From Lachnospiraceae bacterium (GTDB lineage Bacteria; Bacillota; Clostridia; Lachnospirales; Lachnospiraceae): a stretch of 64,000 nt of DNA. The notes under the pieces are model-generated. The model was not told the DNA's origin and ran no database searches. It was given only the letters and a program-made list of their open reading frames with translations. Every line of letters starts with the position of its first letter. The first letter of the stretch is position 1. The stretch lies in contig JAFTVH010000109.1 of assembly GCA_017465845.1 (NCBI GenBank), forward strand, positions 62,001-126,000, written 5' to 3'. Shown here piece by piece: positions 17,408 to 25,864 of this stretch. Position numbers and translations under genes: made by a program.

Positions 17408-18979
17408 ATGAGAAAGATTCTACATAAAAAGTTAAAACTGACATATATTAAGACTACTGTTTTTATCATGTTTGGGTATTTGTTTTTGTATGGAGAGGTT
17501 CGGACGTTTGAGAGGACGGGGGAAAATTACTTTCATATCAGTCTGAATGGACAGGAAATCGGCACTGTAGCGGAGCCGGAGGAAGCAGAAGACCTGTTGA
17601 TAGAGGCGCGCAAGAGGCTTGTTCAGGAAGATACAGAGCTTGTACTGATAGAGGCCGATATGAGTTACAACGGAGAAGAAGTACTTTGGGGAGTGGTGGA
17701 TGACAGCGAAACGCTGATTAGCCGCATGCAGACTGTACTTGCTGAATCAGAAAAGGAGACGATGCATCGGTCATATACGGTAAAAGTAAACGAGTATATG
17801 GTGAATCTGCGGAATATTGAAGAGGCGAAGGAGCTGCTTCAGGCTGCCGTGGACAAGTATGATGCTGAAAATAAATTTGAAGTGGTGCTTCATCAGAATA
17901 CGGAGAGAGAATTTAGTGTGCTTATGGCTGATATCATAAGCAGTAAAGAGCAGGAAGCGGAAAAGGAAGAGGTGATTTTCCCGGAAGCCGGTATTCATTC
18001 CGGGATAACGGAGGCCATTGAACAGGCAGAACCGGAAGTGGAAAAGGGATTTGAAGATTATGAACTGGGAATCCTGGAAATGAGGTTTCCTCAGGAAGTG
18101 GAAATCGTGGAAACTTATCTGCCGGAAAGCCGCCTGACCAGTCTGGAACAGGCTGTGGAAGAATTGACCAAGGAACAGGAGACTGTGACTACTTATGAGG
18201 TTGTGGCCGGAGATACCTTGTCAGAAATTGCGATTAAGGTCAATATCCCAATGGAGACTATTGTAGAGATGAATGAAACGCTGGATAGTGTGAACTCTAC
18301 AATCAGGGTAGGAGATGAATTGATCATAACAGTGCCGGAGCCGGAACTTACAGTCAGCCGCCTGGAAGAAAGTTATATCGAAGAAATTTACGATGCTGAC
18401 ATTATCTATATCGATAATGACAACTGGTATACGAACCAGACTGTGGTCAGGCAGCAGCCTTCTGCCGGTTTCCGTAAGATCATTGCCATGGATACGTACG
18501 AAAATGACAAATTGGTAAGCCGGGAGATCATAAAAGAAGAAGTAGTGATGGAGGCTGTGCCCAAGATTGTTGAGCGCGGCACCAGGATTCCGCCCACCTA
18601 TATCAAACCAATATCCGGCGGCCGCCAGTCTTCCGGCTTTGGCAAGCGTACGCAGCCGACCAAAGGTGCCAGCACTTACCACAAGGGTGTAGACTGGGCA
18701 ACACCTACCGGCACGGCAGTTTTTGCATCCTGTGGCGGAACCGTGGCAAAGGCAGGCTGGGGAAGCGGCTATGGCTATGTGGTCTATATCAACCATGAAG
18801 ACGGACGCCAGACCAGATATGCACATCTGAGCAAAGTATTGGTCAAAGTCGGCCAAAAGGTGAGACAGGGAGAAAAGATTGCACTGAGTGGTAATACCGG
18901 TGTGAGCACAGGCCCTCATCTGCACTTTGAGATCCTGATCAATGGCGTACAGGTGAATCCGCTAAAATATTTGAAATAA
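17408..18979 (+). CDS. LysM-G5-M23 cell wall endopeptidase
   Basis: A 523-residue exported protein: an N-terminal membrane anchor (about residues 12-30), a long acidic linker region, a LysM peptidoglycan-binding domain (TYEVVAGDTLSEIAIKVNIP, about 265-310), a G5 domain (about 325-400), and a C-terminal M23 metallopeptidase with YHKGVDWA and GPHLHFEI holding the zinc ligands and HxH. It should cut peptide cross-links in peptidoglycan outside the membrane. The ATG is chosen over a TTG 15 bases upstream; the ribosome site is weak. A hairpin follows the stop. Confidence 0.92.
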   Translation: MRKILHKKLKLTYIKTTVFIMFGYLFLYGEVRTFERTGENYFHISLNGQEIGTVAEPEEAEDLLIEARKRLVQEDTELVLIEADMSYNGEEVLWGVVDDSETLISRMQTVLAESEKETMHRSYTVKVNEYMVNLRNIEEAKELLQAAVDKYDAENKFEVVLHQNTEREFSVLMADIISSKEQEAEKEEVIFPEAGIHSGITEAIEQAEPEVEKGFEDYELGILEMRFPQEVEIVETYLPESRLTSLEQAVEELTKEQETVTTYEVVAGDTLSEIAIKVNIPMETIVEMNETLDSVNSTIRVGDELIITVPEPELTVSRLEESYIEEIYDADIIYIDNDNWYTNQTVVRQQPSAGFRKIIAMDTYENDKLVSREIIKEEVVMEAVPKIVERGTRIPPTYIKPISGGRQSSGFGKRTQPTKGASTYHKGVDWATPTGTAVFASCGGTVAKAGWGSGYGYVVYINHEDGRQTRYAHLSKVLVKVGQKVRQGEKIALSGNTGVSTGPHLHFEILINGVQVNPLKYLK

Positions 18980-18996
18980 TATTACAGACAGCCATT

Positions 18997-19047
18997 GCCT
19001 ATATGACAGACAAATCATGCTTGTATGAATCAGTGCGTTATATAGGC
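18997..19047. repeat. Intergenic hairpin with ATGCTTGTAT core
   Basis: Arms gcctatat and atataggc enclose a loop containing atgcttgtat. The core is one base different from the atgcttgcat core of three other hairpins in the window (22869, 25686, 35007). It could double as a terminator for the M23 gene, but there is no T run. Confidence 0.5.
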
Positions 19048-19079
19048 TGAACGATAAACTTCGAGGAACACCTGTTCTG

Positions 19080-19107
19080 TTTACAAATATTCATTTTGTG
19101 GTATAAT
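19080..19107 (+). promoter_or_regulatory. murA promoter
   Basis: TTTACA, 16 bases, extended TG-G-TATAAT. Transcription should begin near 19114-19116, almost exactly at the first base of the palindromic leader. Confidence 0.75.
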
Positions 19108-19116
19108 GTGCGTATA

Positions 19117-19420
19117 GGGCAGAGTCAAATGGATAAAAGAACATCTGCCGAGCTAGCTCGAGCAGATGCTCTTTTATCCATTTGACGAGCGAAGCGACTG
19201 CGGGAAACCGCAGGTTTCTCGCAGCTCTGCCCGTGGACGGCGGAAAACTGAATAAAGGCTCTGCCGAGCTAGCTCGAGCAGATGCTCTTTTATCCATTTG
19301 ACGAGCGAATGCGACTAGAGGATACTTCGTAACCTCTGGGAAACCGCAGGTTTCTCGCAGCTCTGCCCGTGGACGGCGGAAAACTGAATAAAGGCTCTGC
19401 CGAGCTAGCTCGAGCAGATG
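19117..19420. repeat. Nested palindromic repeat array forming the murA leader
   Basis: A near-perfect 61-base palindrome (19125-19185, centre cgagctagctcg) is enclosed by gggcagag/ctctgccc. A unit starting at ctgccgagctagctcg recurs at 19145, 19261 and 19397 (spacings 116 and 136). The second unit carries an extra about 20-base hairpin (agaggatac/gtaacctct). Each unit also has a second hairpin (gcgggaaacc/ggtttctcgc). No protein-like reading is credible on either strand. The array lies wholly within the expected 5' leader of murA. Confidence 0.85.
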
Positions 19421-19536
19421 CACATTACTAATGTTTGAAAATGATAAACCAGTTGCCTGATTTACCAGGCAAGACCGATAAAATATATTATAAAACCCTT
19501 GCAAAAGTAAGTAAAAAATTGAACGAGGTAGATTCA

Positions 19537-20829
19537 ATGGAACAATACGCAATCAAAGGCGGAAATCCATTAGTGGGAGAAGTTGAAATAGGGGGTGCAA
19601 AGAATGCTGCACTTCCTATTCTTGCTGCTTCTGTTATGACGGATGAAACCGTATATATAGATAATATTCCCGATGTAAGAGATACAAAGGTTCTGACCAA
19701 AGCAATGCAGAACATAGGTGTTATGGTAAAGCATGACGGCCGCCACCGTGTGGTAATCAATGCATCCCAGATTCATGATCTGGTAGTAGAAGATGATTAT
19801 ATCAAGAAAATCAGAGCGTCCTATTATCTTCTGGGCGCACTTTTAGGTAAATATAAGAGAGCAGAAGTGGCACTCCCCGGAGGATGCGATATCGGATGCC
19901 GTGCAATTGATCAGCATATCAAGGGCTTTAAGGCGTTGGGAGCAGAAGTATGGATCGAACATGGTTTGATCAAAACAAAAGCGGAGCGCCTGGTGGGCTG
20001 CAATATTTACATGGACGTAGTAAGTGTGGGCGCTACCATTAACGTGATGATGGCAGCTTCCATGGCAGAAGGCCAGACTACCATCGAAAATGCAGCTAAG
20101 GAGCCTCATGTAGTAGATTTAGCTAATTTCCTGAACAGTATGGGGGCCAATATCAAGGGTGCCGGTACAGACGTGATCCGTATTAAGGGCGTGAAAAAAT
20201 TCCATGGCACGGAATATACCATTATTCCGGATCAGATTGAAGCAGGTACCTTTATGTTTGCGGCAGCAGTGACCAAAGGTGATGTAACGGTCAAGAACGT
20301 GATCCCCAAGCATCTGGAGTCCATAAGCTCCAAGCTTTTGGAAATCGGCTGTGAGATTGAAGAGGCAGATGACTGCCTGCGCGTGGTATCTTCTAAACCT
20401 TTGAACCATACTCATGTAAAGACATTACCGTATCCCGGTTTCCCTACAGATATGCAGCCTCAGATTACGGTTGCTCTGGCCCTTGCAGGGGGAACCAGCA
20501 TTGTGACAGAGAGTATTTTTGAAAATCGTTTTAAATATGTAGATGAGCTGACCAGAATGGGAGCCAATATCAAGGTGGAAGGTAACACTGCCATCATCAA
20601 TGGTGTACCCAGATATACGGGAGCCAGTGTTTCTTCACCGGACCTTCGTGCAGGAGCAGCGCTTGTACTGGCTGGTCTGGCAGCGGAAGGAATTACCGTG
20701 GTGGATGATATCCACTATATTGAAAGAGGATATGAGGACTTTCATCTGAAGCTGCAGTCTCTGGGTGCACAGATTGAAATTGTAAATTCTGAGAGAGAAC
20801 TGCAGAAGTTTAAACTGAAAATTGGATGA
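19537..20829 (+). CDS. murA: UDP-N-acetylglucosamine 1-carboxyvinyltransferase MurA
   Basis: A 430-residue EPSP-synthase-fold enzyme that transfers enolpyruvate from PEP to UDP-GlcNAc, the first committed step of peptidoglycan synthesis. GGAKNAALP holds Lys22-Asn23; the catalytic loop is PGGCDIGCRAIDQH with Cys117, the fosfomycin target. The start at MEQYAIKGG (gaggt 9 bases upstream) is preferred to a start 102 bases earlier that would add a non-conserved extension. The long palindromic leader upstream suggests post-transcriptional control. RA replaces the more usual RP after the catalytic loop. Confidence 0.95.
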   Translation: MEQYAIKGGNPLVGEVEIGGAKNAALPILAASVMTDETVYIDNIPDVRDTKVLTKAMQNIGVMVKHDGRHRVVINASQIHDLVVEDDYIKKIRASYYLLGALLGKYKRAEVALPGGCDIGCRAIDQHIKGFKALGAEVWIEHGLIKTKAERLVGCNIYMDVVSVGATINVMMAASMAEGQTTIENAAKEPHVVDLANFLNSMGANIKGAGTDVIRIKGVKKFHGTEYTIIPDQIEAGTFMFAAAVTKGDVTVKNVIPKHLESISSKLLEIGCEIEEADDCLRVVSSKPLNHTHVKTLPYPGFPTDMQPQITVALALAGGTSIVTESIFENRFKYVDELTRMGANIKVEGNTAIINGVPRYTGASVSSPDLRAGAALVLAGLAAEGITVVDDIHYIERGYEDFHLKLQSLGAQIEIVNSERELQKFKLKIG

Positions 20830-20880
20830 CAGGCACAATAACTAGTTGCCCTTCCCTTTCTGACCCAAATCAACTTGAGT

Positions 20881-20900
20881 GGATGCTTGAAAGAGCATCC
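20881..20900 (+). terminator. Hairpin after murA
   Basis: ggatgct and agcatcc pair over a six-base loop, followed by tctttg. A modest terminator candidate between murA and the AAA gene. Confidence 0.5.
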
Positions 20901-20951
20901 TCTTTGTGATATCATTTTATTGTGAATACACTGGAAGGAGTGAGAAGGAAG

Positions 20952-22616
20952 ATGGGAGTATATCTGAATAGTAGAAAGCCATATCTGTTGTTTCAGGAAG
21001 AAGCTTCTTCCGCGTATTTTGTTGATAAAACCGATATTTTGAAAGAACTGGTTCCACTGGTGGAATTAAAGGAAAACAAGGTGGAGAAGTCCGGTGAAGA
21101 GAGAGGAAAAGGGCACAAATACGTATGCATAACACGTCCCAGAAGATTTGGTAAGACAGTAATGGCTAATATGATTTCAGCCTATTTTGGAAAAGGGATT
21201 GACAGTCGTGAGACTTTCAGAGGATTGAAAGCGTCTTCTTTTGATTGGTTTGAGAATCATTTGAATCAGCATAATGTGATTCACGTCATGTGCAATGAAT
21301 TGCCGGATGAATGTACTACTTATGCACAGTATATTGCCAGAATAAAGAGAAGGCTTCTGAATGATTTGATCAGAGAATTCCCGGACGCGAATATTGACAG
21401 GAAAGATCCTTTGTGGGATGCTTTTAATAGCATCATTGAGTTCGGAAATGGTGAGAAATTCATTTTTGTGTTGGATGAGTGGGACTATATCTTTCACCGG
21501 AAATTTATTACAGATAGTGATAAGGCCGCTTATATTGATTTCCTGAGTAATCTTTTGAAGGATCAGCCTTATGTGGAATTAGTCTATATGACAGGAATAC
21601 TTCCCATAGCAAAGTATTCCAGTGGTTCTGAACTCAATATGTTTTACGAGTACACAATGGCAACACGCGAAAAATACAGTGAGTATTTTGGCTTTACAGA
21701 TGCGGAAGTTGATCAGCTTTACCAGCGGTATTTAAAGAATGTGCAGGAACCTAATGTGACGCGGGAAGGGTTAGAGCATTGGTATGACGGGTATCAGACT
21801 GTATCCGGGAAGCGGCTTTATAATCCCCGTTCTGTGGTCGGGGCGTTGAATGATAATCAATTAGGAAGCTACTGGACCAGTTCAGGTCCCTATGATGAGA
21901 TCTATTACTATGTGGAGAATGATGTTGCGCAGGTAAGGGATGATATTGCTTTGATGGTGTCCGGGACTCCGGTTTTGGCCAAAGTACAGGAATACGCAGC
22001 TACTTCCATGAAGTTGACCACAAGAGATGAAATTTTTTCGGCGATGATCGTCTATGGATTCCTAAGCTATAAAAATGGTTATGTATCTATTCCAAATAAG
22101 GAATTGATGGATAAATTTGCAGATATGATTCAAAAAGAGCCGTCTTTAGGATATGTACATCGTCTTGCAAAAGAGTCAGGGCAGATGCTATGTGCCACAA
22201 AGGCGGGGGATACCAAGAAGATGTTGGAGATTCTGGAATATGCTCATAATACGGAAAGCCCTTTAATGAGTTATAGTAATGAAGCGGAGTTGGCTGCTAT
22301 TGTGAGACTGGTCTATCTGGAAGCCAGAGACAGTTATAGAATTGAGAGGGAAGATAAAGCCGGAATCGGATTTGTGGATTTTATTTTCGATCCGCGGAAG
22401 ATGGATGATGACTGTATCATTATTGAATTAAAGGTTGATCACTCGGCAGAAGAAGCAATACAGCAGATAAAAGAGCGTGACTATGCTTTGAAATTTCAGG
22501 GCAAATTAGGTGAGAAGCCTGAGTATACGGGAAGAATTCTTGCGGTAGGGATTGCTTATTATAAAGAGGATAAAAAACACAACTGTAAGATTGAAGTTTT
22601 GCGGGAAAAAGAATAA
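20952..22616 (+). CDS. AAA-ATPase-like / PD-(D/E)xK nuclease-like protein (DUF1703 type)
   Basis: A 554-residue protein of a family very common in gut anaerobes: an N-terminal AAA-ATPase_like domain with the degenerate P-loop RPRRFGKTVM (about residues 57-66) and FVLDEWDYIF near 173, and a C-terminal PD-(D/E)xK nuclease-like domain with FVDFIFDP and IIELKVDHS (D...ExK) followed by AIQQIKERDYA near 510. The function of the family is not established; copies are often scattered in many paralogues. The ATG is chosen because family members begin MGxYLN; a GTG lies 30 bases upstream. It sits alone between murA and the metK riboswitch. Confidence 0.85.
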   Translation: MGVYLNSRKPYLLFQEEASSAYFVDKTDILKELVPLVELKENKVEKSGEERGKGHKYVCITRPRRFGKTVMANMISAYFGKGIDSRETFRGLKASSFDWFENHLNQHNVIHVMCNELPDECTTYAQYIARIKRRLLNDLIREFPDANIDRKDPLWDAFNSIIEFGNGEKFIFVLDEWDYIFHRKFITDSDKAAYIDFLSNLLKDQPYVELVYMTGILPIAKYSSGSELNMFYEYTMATREKYSEYFGFTDAEVDQLYQRYLKNVQEPNVTREGLEHWYDGYQTVSGKRLYNPRSVVGALNDNQLGSYWTSSGPYDEIYYYVENDVAQVRDDIALMVSGTPVLAKVQEYAATSMKLTTRDEIFSAMIVYGFLSYKNGYVSIPNKELMDKFADMIQKEPSLGYVHRLAKESGQMLCATKAGDTKKMLEILEYAHNTESPLMSYSNEAELAAIVRLVYLEARDSYRIEREDKAGIGFVDFIFDPRKMDDDCIIIELKVDHSAEEAIQQIKERDYALKFQGKLGEKPEYTGRILAVGIAYYKEDKKHNCKIEVLREKE

Positions 22617-22624
22617 ATTCCCTG

Positions 22625-22653
22625 TTGACAATACCTCCTTTTCAGTGTATGTT
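22625..22653 (+). promoter_or_regulatory. Promoter of the SAM riboswitch-metK transcript
   Basis: TTGACA, 17 bases, TATGTT, ahead of the aptamer. Confidence 0.7.
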
Positions 22654-22700
22654 ATATACAGATATTCAACTTCATATTGTATTTGCGTAAGCAAAGATTT

Positions 22701-22802
22701 CTCTTATTCAGAGTGGTGGAGGTACATAGGACCGGTGAAGCCACGGCAACCCCTTTAAAGGAAGGTGCCTACCTGAGCGAGCAACAGATCGAACAATAAG
22801 AG
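22701..22802 (+). ncRNA. SAM-I (S-box) riboswitch aptamer
   Basis: The sequence follows the S-box consensus: P1 strands ctcttatt.../...aataagag, then the conserved AGTGGTGGAGG, ACCGGTGAAGCCACGGCAACC and GGTGCC blocks. It binds S-adenosylmethionine and favours the terminator downstream, so metK is shut down when SAM is plentiful. Confidence 0.95.
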
Positions 22803-22824
22803 GATTTGATTATCGATATATTCA

Positions 22825-22851
22825 GGTCCGCTTTTGTAAGCGGACCTTTTA
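22825..22851 (+). terminator. Riboswitch terminator
   Basis: ggtccgctt and aagcggacc pair over a short loop with a T run; the expression platform of the SAM riboswitch. Confidence 0.85.
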
Positions 22852-22868
22852 GTTTCCCAGTTCACACT

Positions 22869-22923
22869 TCAGCTAAAGCATGAAAAGGGCATGCTTGCAT
22901 CCGACTTTTCATCCTTAAGCTGA
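22869..22923. repeat. Intergenic hairpin with ATGCTTGCAT core
   Basis: 19-base arms (tcagctaaagcatgaaaag against cttttcatccttaagctga, two mismatches) with a loop containing atgcttgcat. It belongs to the same hairpin group as 18997, 25686 and 35007. Confidence 0.6.
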
Positions 22924-23085
22924 CGGAGGGAGCGCCACTCTATGAGCAAAGATAGCCGCGCAGCGGCGGAGAGCACCGCAGGTGGACAAAGAACCTCCGG
23001 TTCTTGGCGAACGGCGCGGTGTGAACGGCAACCTGCTGTCCCCCATTACCTACGGGCAGCCCTATACTACCACCCTGTAAATTTT
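22924..23085. other. GC-rich inserted-looking segment in the metK leader
   Basis: This segment is clearly more GC-rich than its surroundings and packed with small hairpins (ccgcgcagcgg; aagaacctccggttctt). It separates the riboswitch terminator from the metK ribosome site and looks like an inserted intergenic element. I see no credible coding. Confidence 0.5.
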
Positions 23086-23101
23086 TCAAAGGAGGAAAAA
23101 C

Positions 23102-24289
23102 ATGGAAAAACGTTTATTTACATCTGAATCCGTAACCGAAGGTCATCCCGATAAAATCTGTGATGCTGTATCCGACGCTGTATTAGATGCCCTGATGGAA
23201 CAGGATCCTTTCAGCCGTGTGGCTTGTGAAACTTGTACCAATACCGGATTTGTTCTGGTAATGGGTGAAATTACCACTAAGGCCAATATTGATATTCCTG
23301 CCATCGTTCGTAAGACCGTGACAGAGATTGGATATGATGATTCTAAGAAAGGCTTTGACGGCAACACCTGTGCCGTTATGGTATCTCTGGACAAGCAGTC
23401 GGCAGATATCGCAATGGGAGTAGATAAAGCTCTGGAAGCAAGAGAGAACCAGATGACAGATGAGCAGCTGGAAGCAATCGGTGCAGGCGATCAGGGTATG
23501 ATGTTCGGTTATGCTAGCAATGAAACTGAAGAATTGATGCCTTATCCCATTTCTCTGGCACACAAGCTGACCAGACAGCTGACCAAGGTGCGCAAAGATG
23601 GCACTTTAAGTTATTTAAGACCCGATGGCAAGAGCCAGGTATCAGTAGAATATGATGAGAACGGCAAGCCTTTCCGCCTGGAAGCAGTAGTATTATCTAC
23701 TCAGCATGACGAAGAGGTATCTCAGGAGCAGATTCATGAGGATATTAAAAAGTATGTCTTTGATCCCGTTCTGCCTGCAGAGATGATTGATGAAAATACA
23801 AAATTCTTCATTAACCCTACCGGACGTTTTGTAATCGGTGGTCCCAATGGTGACAGCGGACTGACCGGTCGTAAGATTATTGTAGATACCTACGGCGGAT
23901 ATGCACGTCACGGCGGCGGTGCTTTCTCCGGTAAGGACTGCACCAAGGTAGACAGAAGTGCAGCTTATGCAGCAAGATATGTTGCCAAGAATATCGTGGC
24001 AGCAGGACTGGCTGAGAAGTGCGAAATCCAGCTTTCCTATGCAATCGGTGTGGCACAGCCTACTTCCGTTATGGTAGATACTTTCGGAACCGGCAAGCTG
24101 TCCGATGAGAAGCTGGTAGAAATTGTTCGTGAGAACTTTGATCTGCGTCCTGCAGGAATCATCAAGATGCTGGATCTGCGTCGCCCTATTTATCGCCAGA
24201 CGGCAGCTTACGGTCACTTTGGACGTACGGATCTGAATCTTCCCTGGGAACAGACCGATAAGGCTGAGACCTTAAAGAAGTATTTATAA
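23102..24289 (+). CDS. metK: S-adenosylmethionine synthetase MetK
   Basis: A 395-residue enzyme that makes SAM from methionine and ATP. The motifs are GHPDKICD (residues 15-22), [12 protein letters not shown] near 122, and the ATP-site glycine-rich loop [16 protein letters not shown] near 263. The length is normal. An aaaggagg site precedes the ATG. Regulation by the upstream SAM-I riboswitch is visible in the sequence, with an unusually long (about 250 base) spacer between terminator and start codon. Confidence 0.97.
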   Translation: MEKRLFTSESVTEGHPDKICDAVSDAVLDALMEQDPFSRVACETCTNTGFVLVMGEITTKANIDIPAIVRKTVTEIGYDDSKKGFDGNTCAVMVSLDKQSADIAMGVDKALEARENQMTDEQLEAIGAGDQGMMFGYASNETEELMPYPISLAHKLTRQLTKVRKDGTLSYLRPDGKSQVSVEYDENGKPFRLEAVVLSTQHDEEVSQEQIHEDIKKYVFDPVLPAEMIDENTKFFINPTGRFVIGGPNGDSGLTGRKIIVDTYGGYARHGGGAFSGKDCTKVDRSAAYAARYVAKNIVAAGLAEKCEIQLSYAIGVAQPTSVMVDTFGTGKLSDEKLVEIVRENFDLRPAGIIKMLDLRRPIYRQTAAYGHFGRTDLNLPWEQTDKAETLKKYL

Positions 24290-24304
24290 TCTAAATTAAA
24301 GAGC

Positions 24305-24347
24305 AAGCCCCTCAGAAAGTCCATAATATAGACCTTTTGAGGGGCTT
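24305..24347 (+). terminator. Terminator after metK
   Basis: aagcccctcagaaagtc pairs with gaccttttgaggggctt over a short loop; the T run is weak. Confidence 0.7.
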
Positions 24348-24381
24348 AATTTGGTGGCCACGCATATGAGACTGCCGGTTT

Positions 24382-24672
24382 CTAATGCCTGAACGATGCA
24401 AGTGTAGATGACAGATAACCTCCGAAATACATGATCAAAACTAAAATCAGAAAACTGCCCATCAGAACACACACACGAATCCCTTGGTTCATAATTAATG
24501 ATTTTAAACGGTCCCAGTATTTACTGGTAAGCCATACAGCGGAAGCAAAGAACAGGATGTACAGCATACTCTGGTTAAAAGAAAGAGCTGCACTGCATAA
24601 TAAATAGCTCAAAACGATGAAATTGATGGTTTCAACTAAAACGTCCATTATTCTGGCAAAAGTATCTTTCAT
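24382..24672 (-). CDS. Small membrane protein of unknown function (96 aa)
   Basis: A 96-residue hydrophobic protein with about three transmembrane segments (about residues 14-30, 33-50 and 67-88). No recognised domain. It lies downstream of and in the same direction as the AraC-type regulator gene; a 57-base gap makes co-transcription possible. Confidence 0.55.
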   Translation of the reverse strand: MKDTFARIMDVLVETINFIVLSYLLCSAALSFNQSMLYILFFASAVWLTSKYWDRLKSLIMNQGIRVCVLMGSFLILVLIMYFGGYLSSTLASFRH

Positions 24673-24729
24673 AATATATGGTATCCTCTCATGTGAAAAA
24701 TATTGCTGTGTTGTTAATCTTTGAATAGC

Positions 24730-25566
24730 CTAATGACCGCTCATATCATCACAATTTTTCCGAGATAAATACAACCGCGATGACACGCCAAAATATCGTT
24801 TAAAGCTCCGCGCAAGAGTCGAACTGTCACTAAAACCGCAGATTTCAGCGGTTTCCTGCAAGGTTTTCCCGTCACGGAGCCAGTAAACCGCTTTCTTTAA
24901 CCGGTAATTGATAAGATAATTGTTAAGTGTATTTCCTGTATATTTTTTAAAAGCTGTCAGCAAGGTGGTCCGGCTGATATGCAAATTTTTGGCAAGTTCT
25001 TCTGCAACTATTTTTTCTGCATAATGTTCAGATATGTAAGTGAGGGCATCCATAATGTATGGTGGACTTTTAGCGTAAGTTTGCTCATCCTGACTTGTAA
25101 ATTGCGAAATGTGGGAGAGCAGATACAGAATCAGCAGCCTTTGCCTGAACAGATCGTTTTCTGCATGAATGTTCTTGATAAGTGTCTCATAAAAATCCTT
25201 TTGTTCGTCGGTAAGTGTAATAATCTGCCCATTTTTCCCAAATACAGTTAATAACTGCTTCCATTCAGGCACATAATCTGCAATAAATTGATTAGAAAAA
25301 AGCAGATAAGCACGACTATAGAGTGTATCCGGTTTGCATAAAATGTAGTGAGGCGTGCCCGGACGAGTAAGTACAAGACGACACCTGATCCCCTGTTCAA
25401 TACGGTCTTTGAGCAAAATCTTGACATTTCCGGAACGAATCAAATTAATCTCATAAAAATCATGCTGATGAAAATCTACCACGGAGGTATAATACCCTTC
25501 GCGGTAATCAACATAAAGATTATCCCAATACACCTGATATCCACAATTGTTTTCCAAATTAGTCAT
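24730..25566 (-). CDS. AraC-family transcriptional regulator
   Basis: A 278-residue regulator: an N-terminal cupin-like sensing domain (about residues 20-150, FHQHDFYEINLIRSG) and a C-terminal double helix-turn-helix of the AraC type (about 175-272, AKNLHISRTTLLTAFKKYTG and AEICGFSDSSTLARSFKRYFG). The second of two close ATGs is chosen because the aaggag ribosome site lies 9 bases before it but only 3 bases before the first. It diverges from the dehydrogenase/esterase genes, which it probably controls. The cupin domain is likely the sugar sensor. Confidence 0.9.
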   Translation of the reverse strand: MTNLENNCGYQVYWDNLYVDYREGYYTSVVDFHQHDFYEINLIRSGNVKILLKDRIEQGIRCRLVLTRPGTPHYILCKPDTLYSRAYLLFSNQFIADYVPEWKQLLTVFGKNGQIITLTDEQKDFYETLIKNIHAENDLFRQRLLILYLLSHISQFTSQDEQTYAKSPPYIMDALTYISEHYAEKIVAEELAKNLHISRTTLLTAFKKYTGNTLNNYLINYRLKKAVYWLRDGKTLQETAEICGFSDSSTLARSFKRYFGVSSRLYLSRKNCDDMSGH

Positions 25567-25685
25567 GTGCATTTGCTCCTTTTATGGAATGGTAATCTCA
25601 GTATATCATATATTTGAACGATATGCAAATAAGTGCGAACGATTTACTATTGAGGAGCCTATCTGCCTTTTATATAATGATACCA

Positions 25686-25740
25686 GGGTCAAAAGGTCAG
25701 GCTTTTCATGCTTGCATGAAAAAGCATGACTTTGAGACCC
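25686..25740. repeat. Hairpin with ATGCTTGCAT core in the divergent promoter region
   Basis: gggtc...gaccc outer and gcttttcatgc/gcatgaaaaagc inner pairing around atgcttgcat. It sits between the AraC gene and the dehydrogenase gene, in the leader of the latter. Confidence 0.6.
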
Positions 25741-25864
25741 CCAAAACATGAGAAAGTAGCCCGAATAGGGCAGATTTCGAATGTTTTTAGGATTGTGCAA
25801 GCACGTAGTGCGAAACAATCCGTGGTATCAAGGGAAACAAAAAAGCAGAAAGGATGGTACGAAA

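Noticed and set aside
19145..19420. CRISPR-like array in the murA leader
   Set aside because: The repeated block plus its intervening sequence are both repeated, so there are no unique spacers.
19091..19552. 153-codon minus-strand frame over the murA leader
   Set aside because: It is a by-product of the tandem palindromes; the repeated peptide blocks simply mirror the DNA repeats.
20952..22616. Transposase or phage-defence call for the AAA/PD-(D/E)xK protein
   Set aside because: It fits the AAA-ATPase_like/DUF1703 family with unknown role; no inverted ends, target duplication or defence neighbours were seen.
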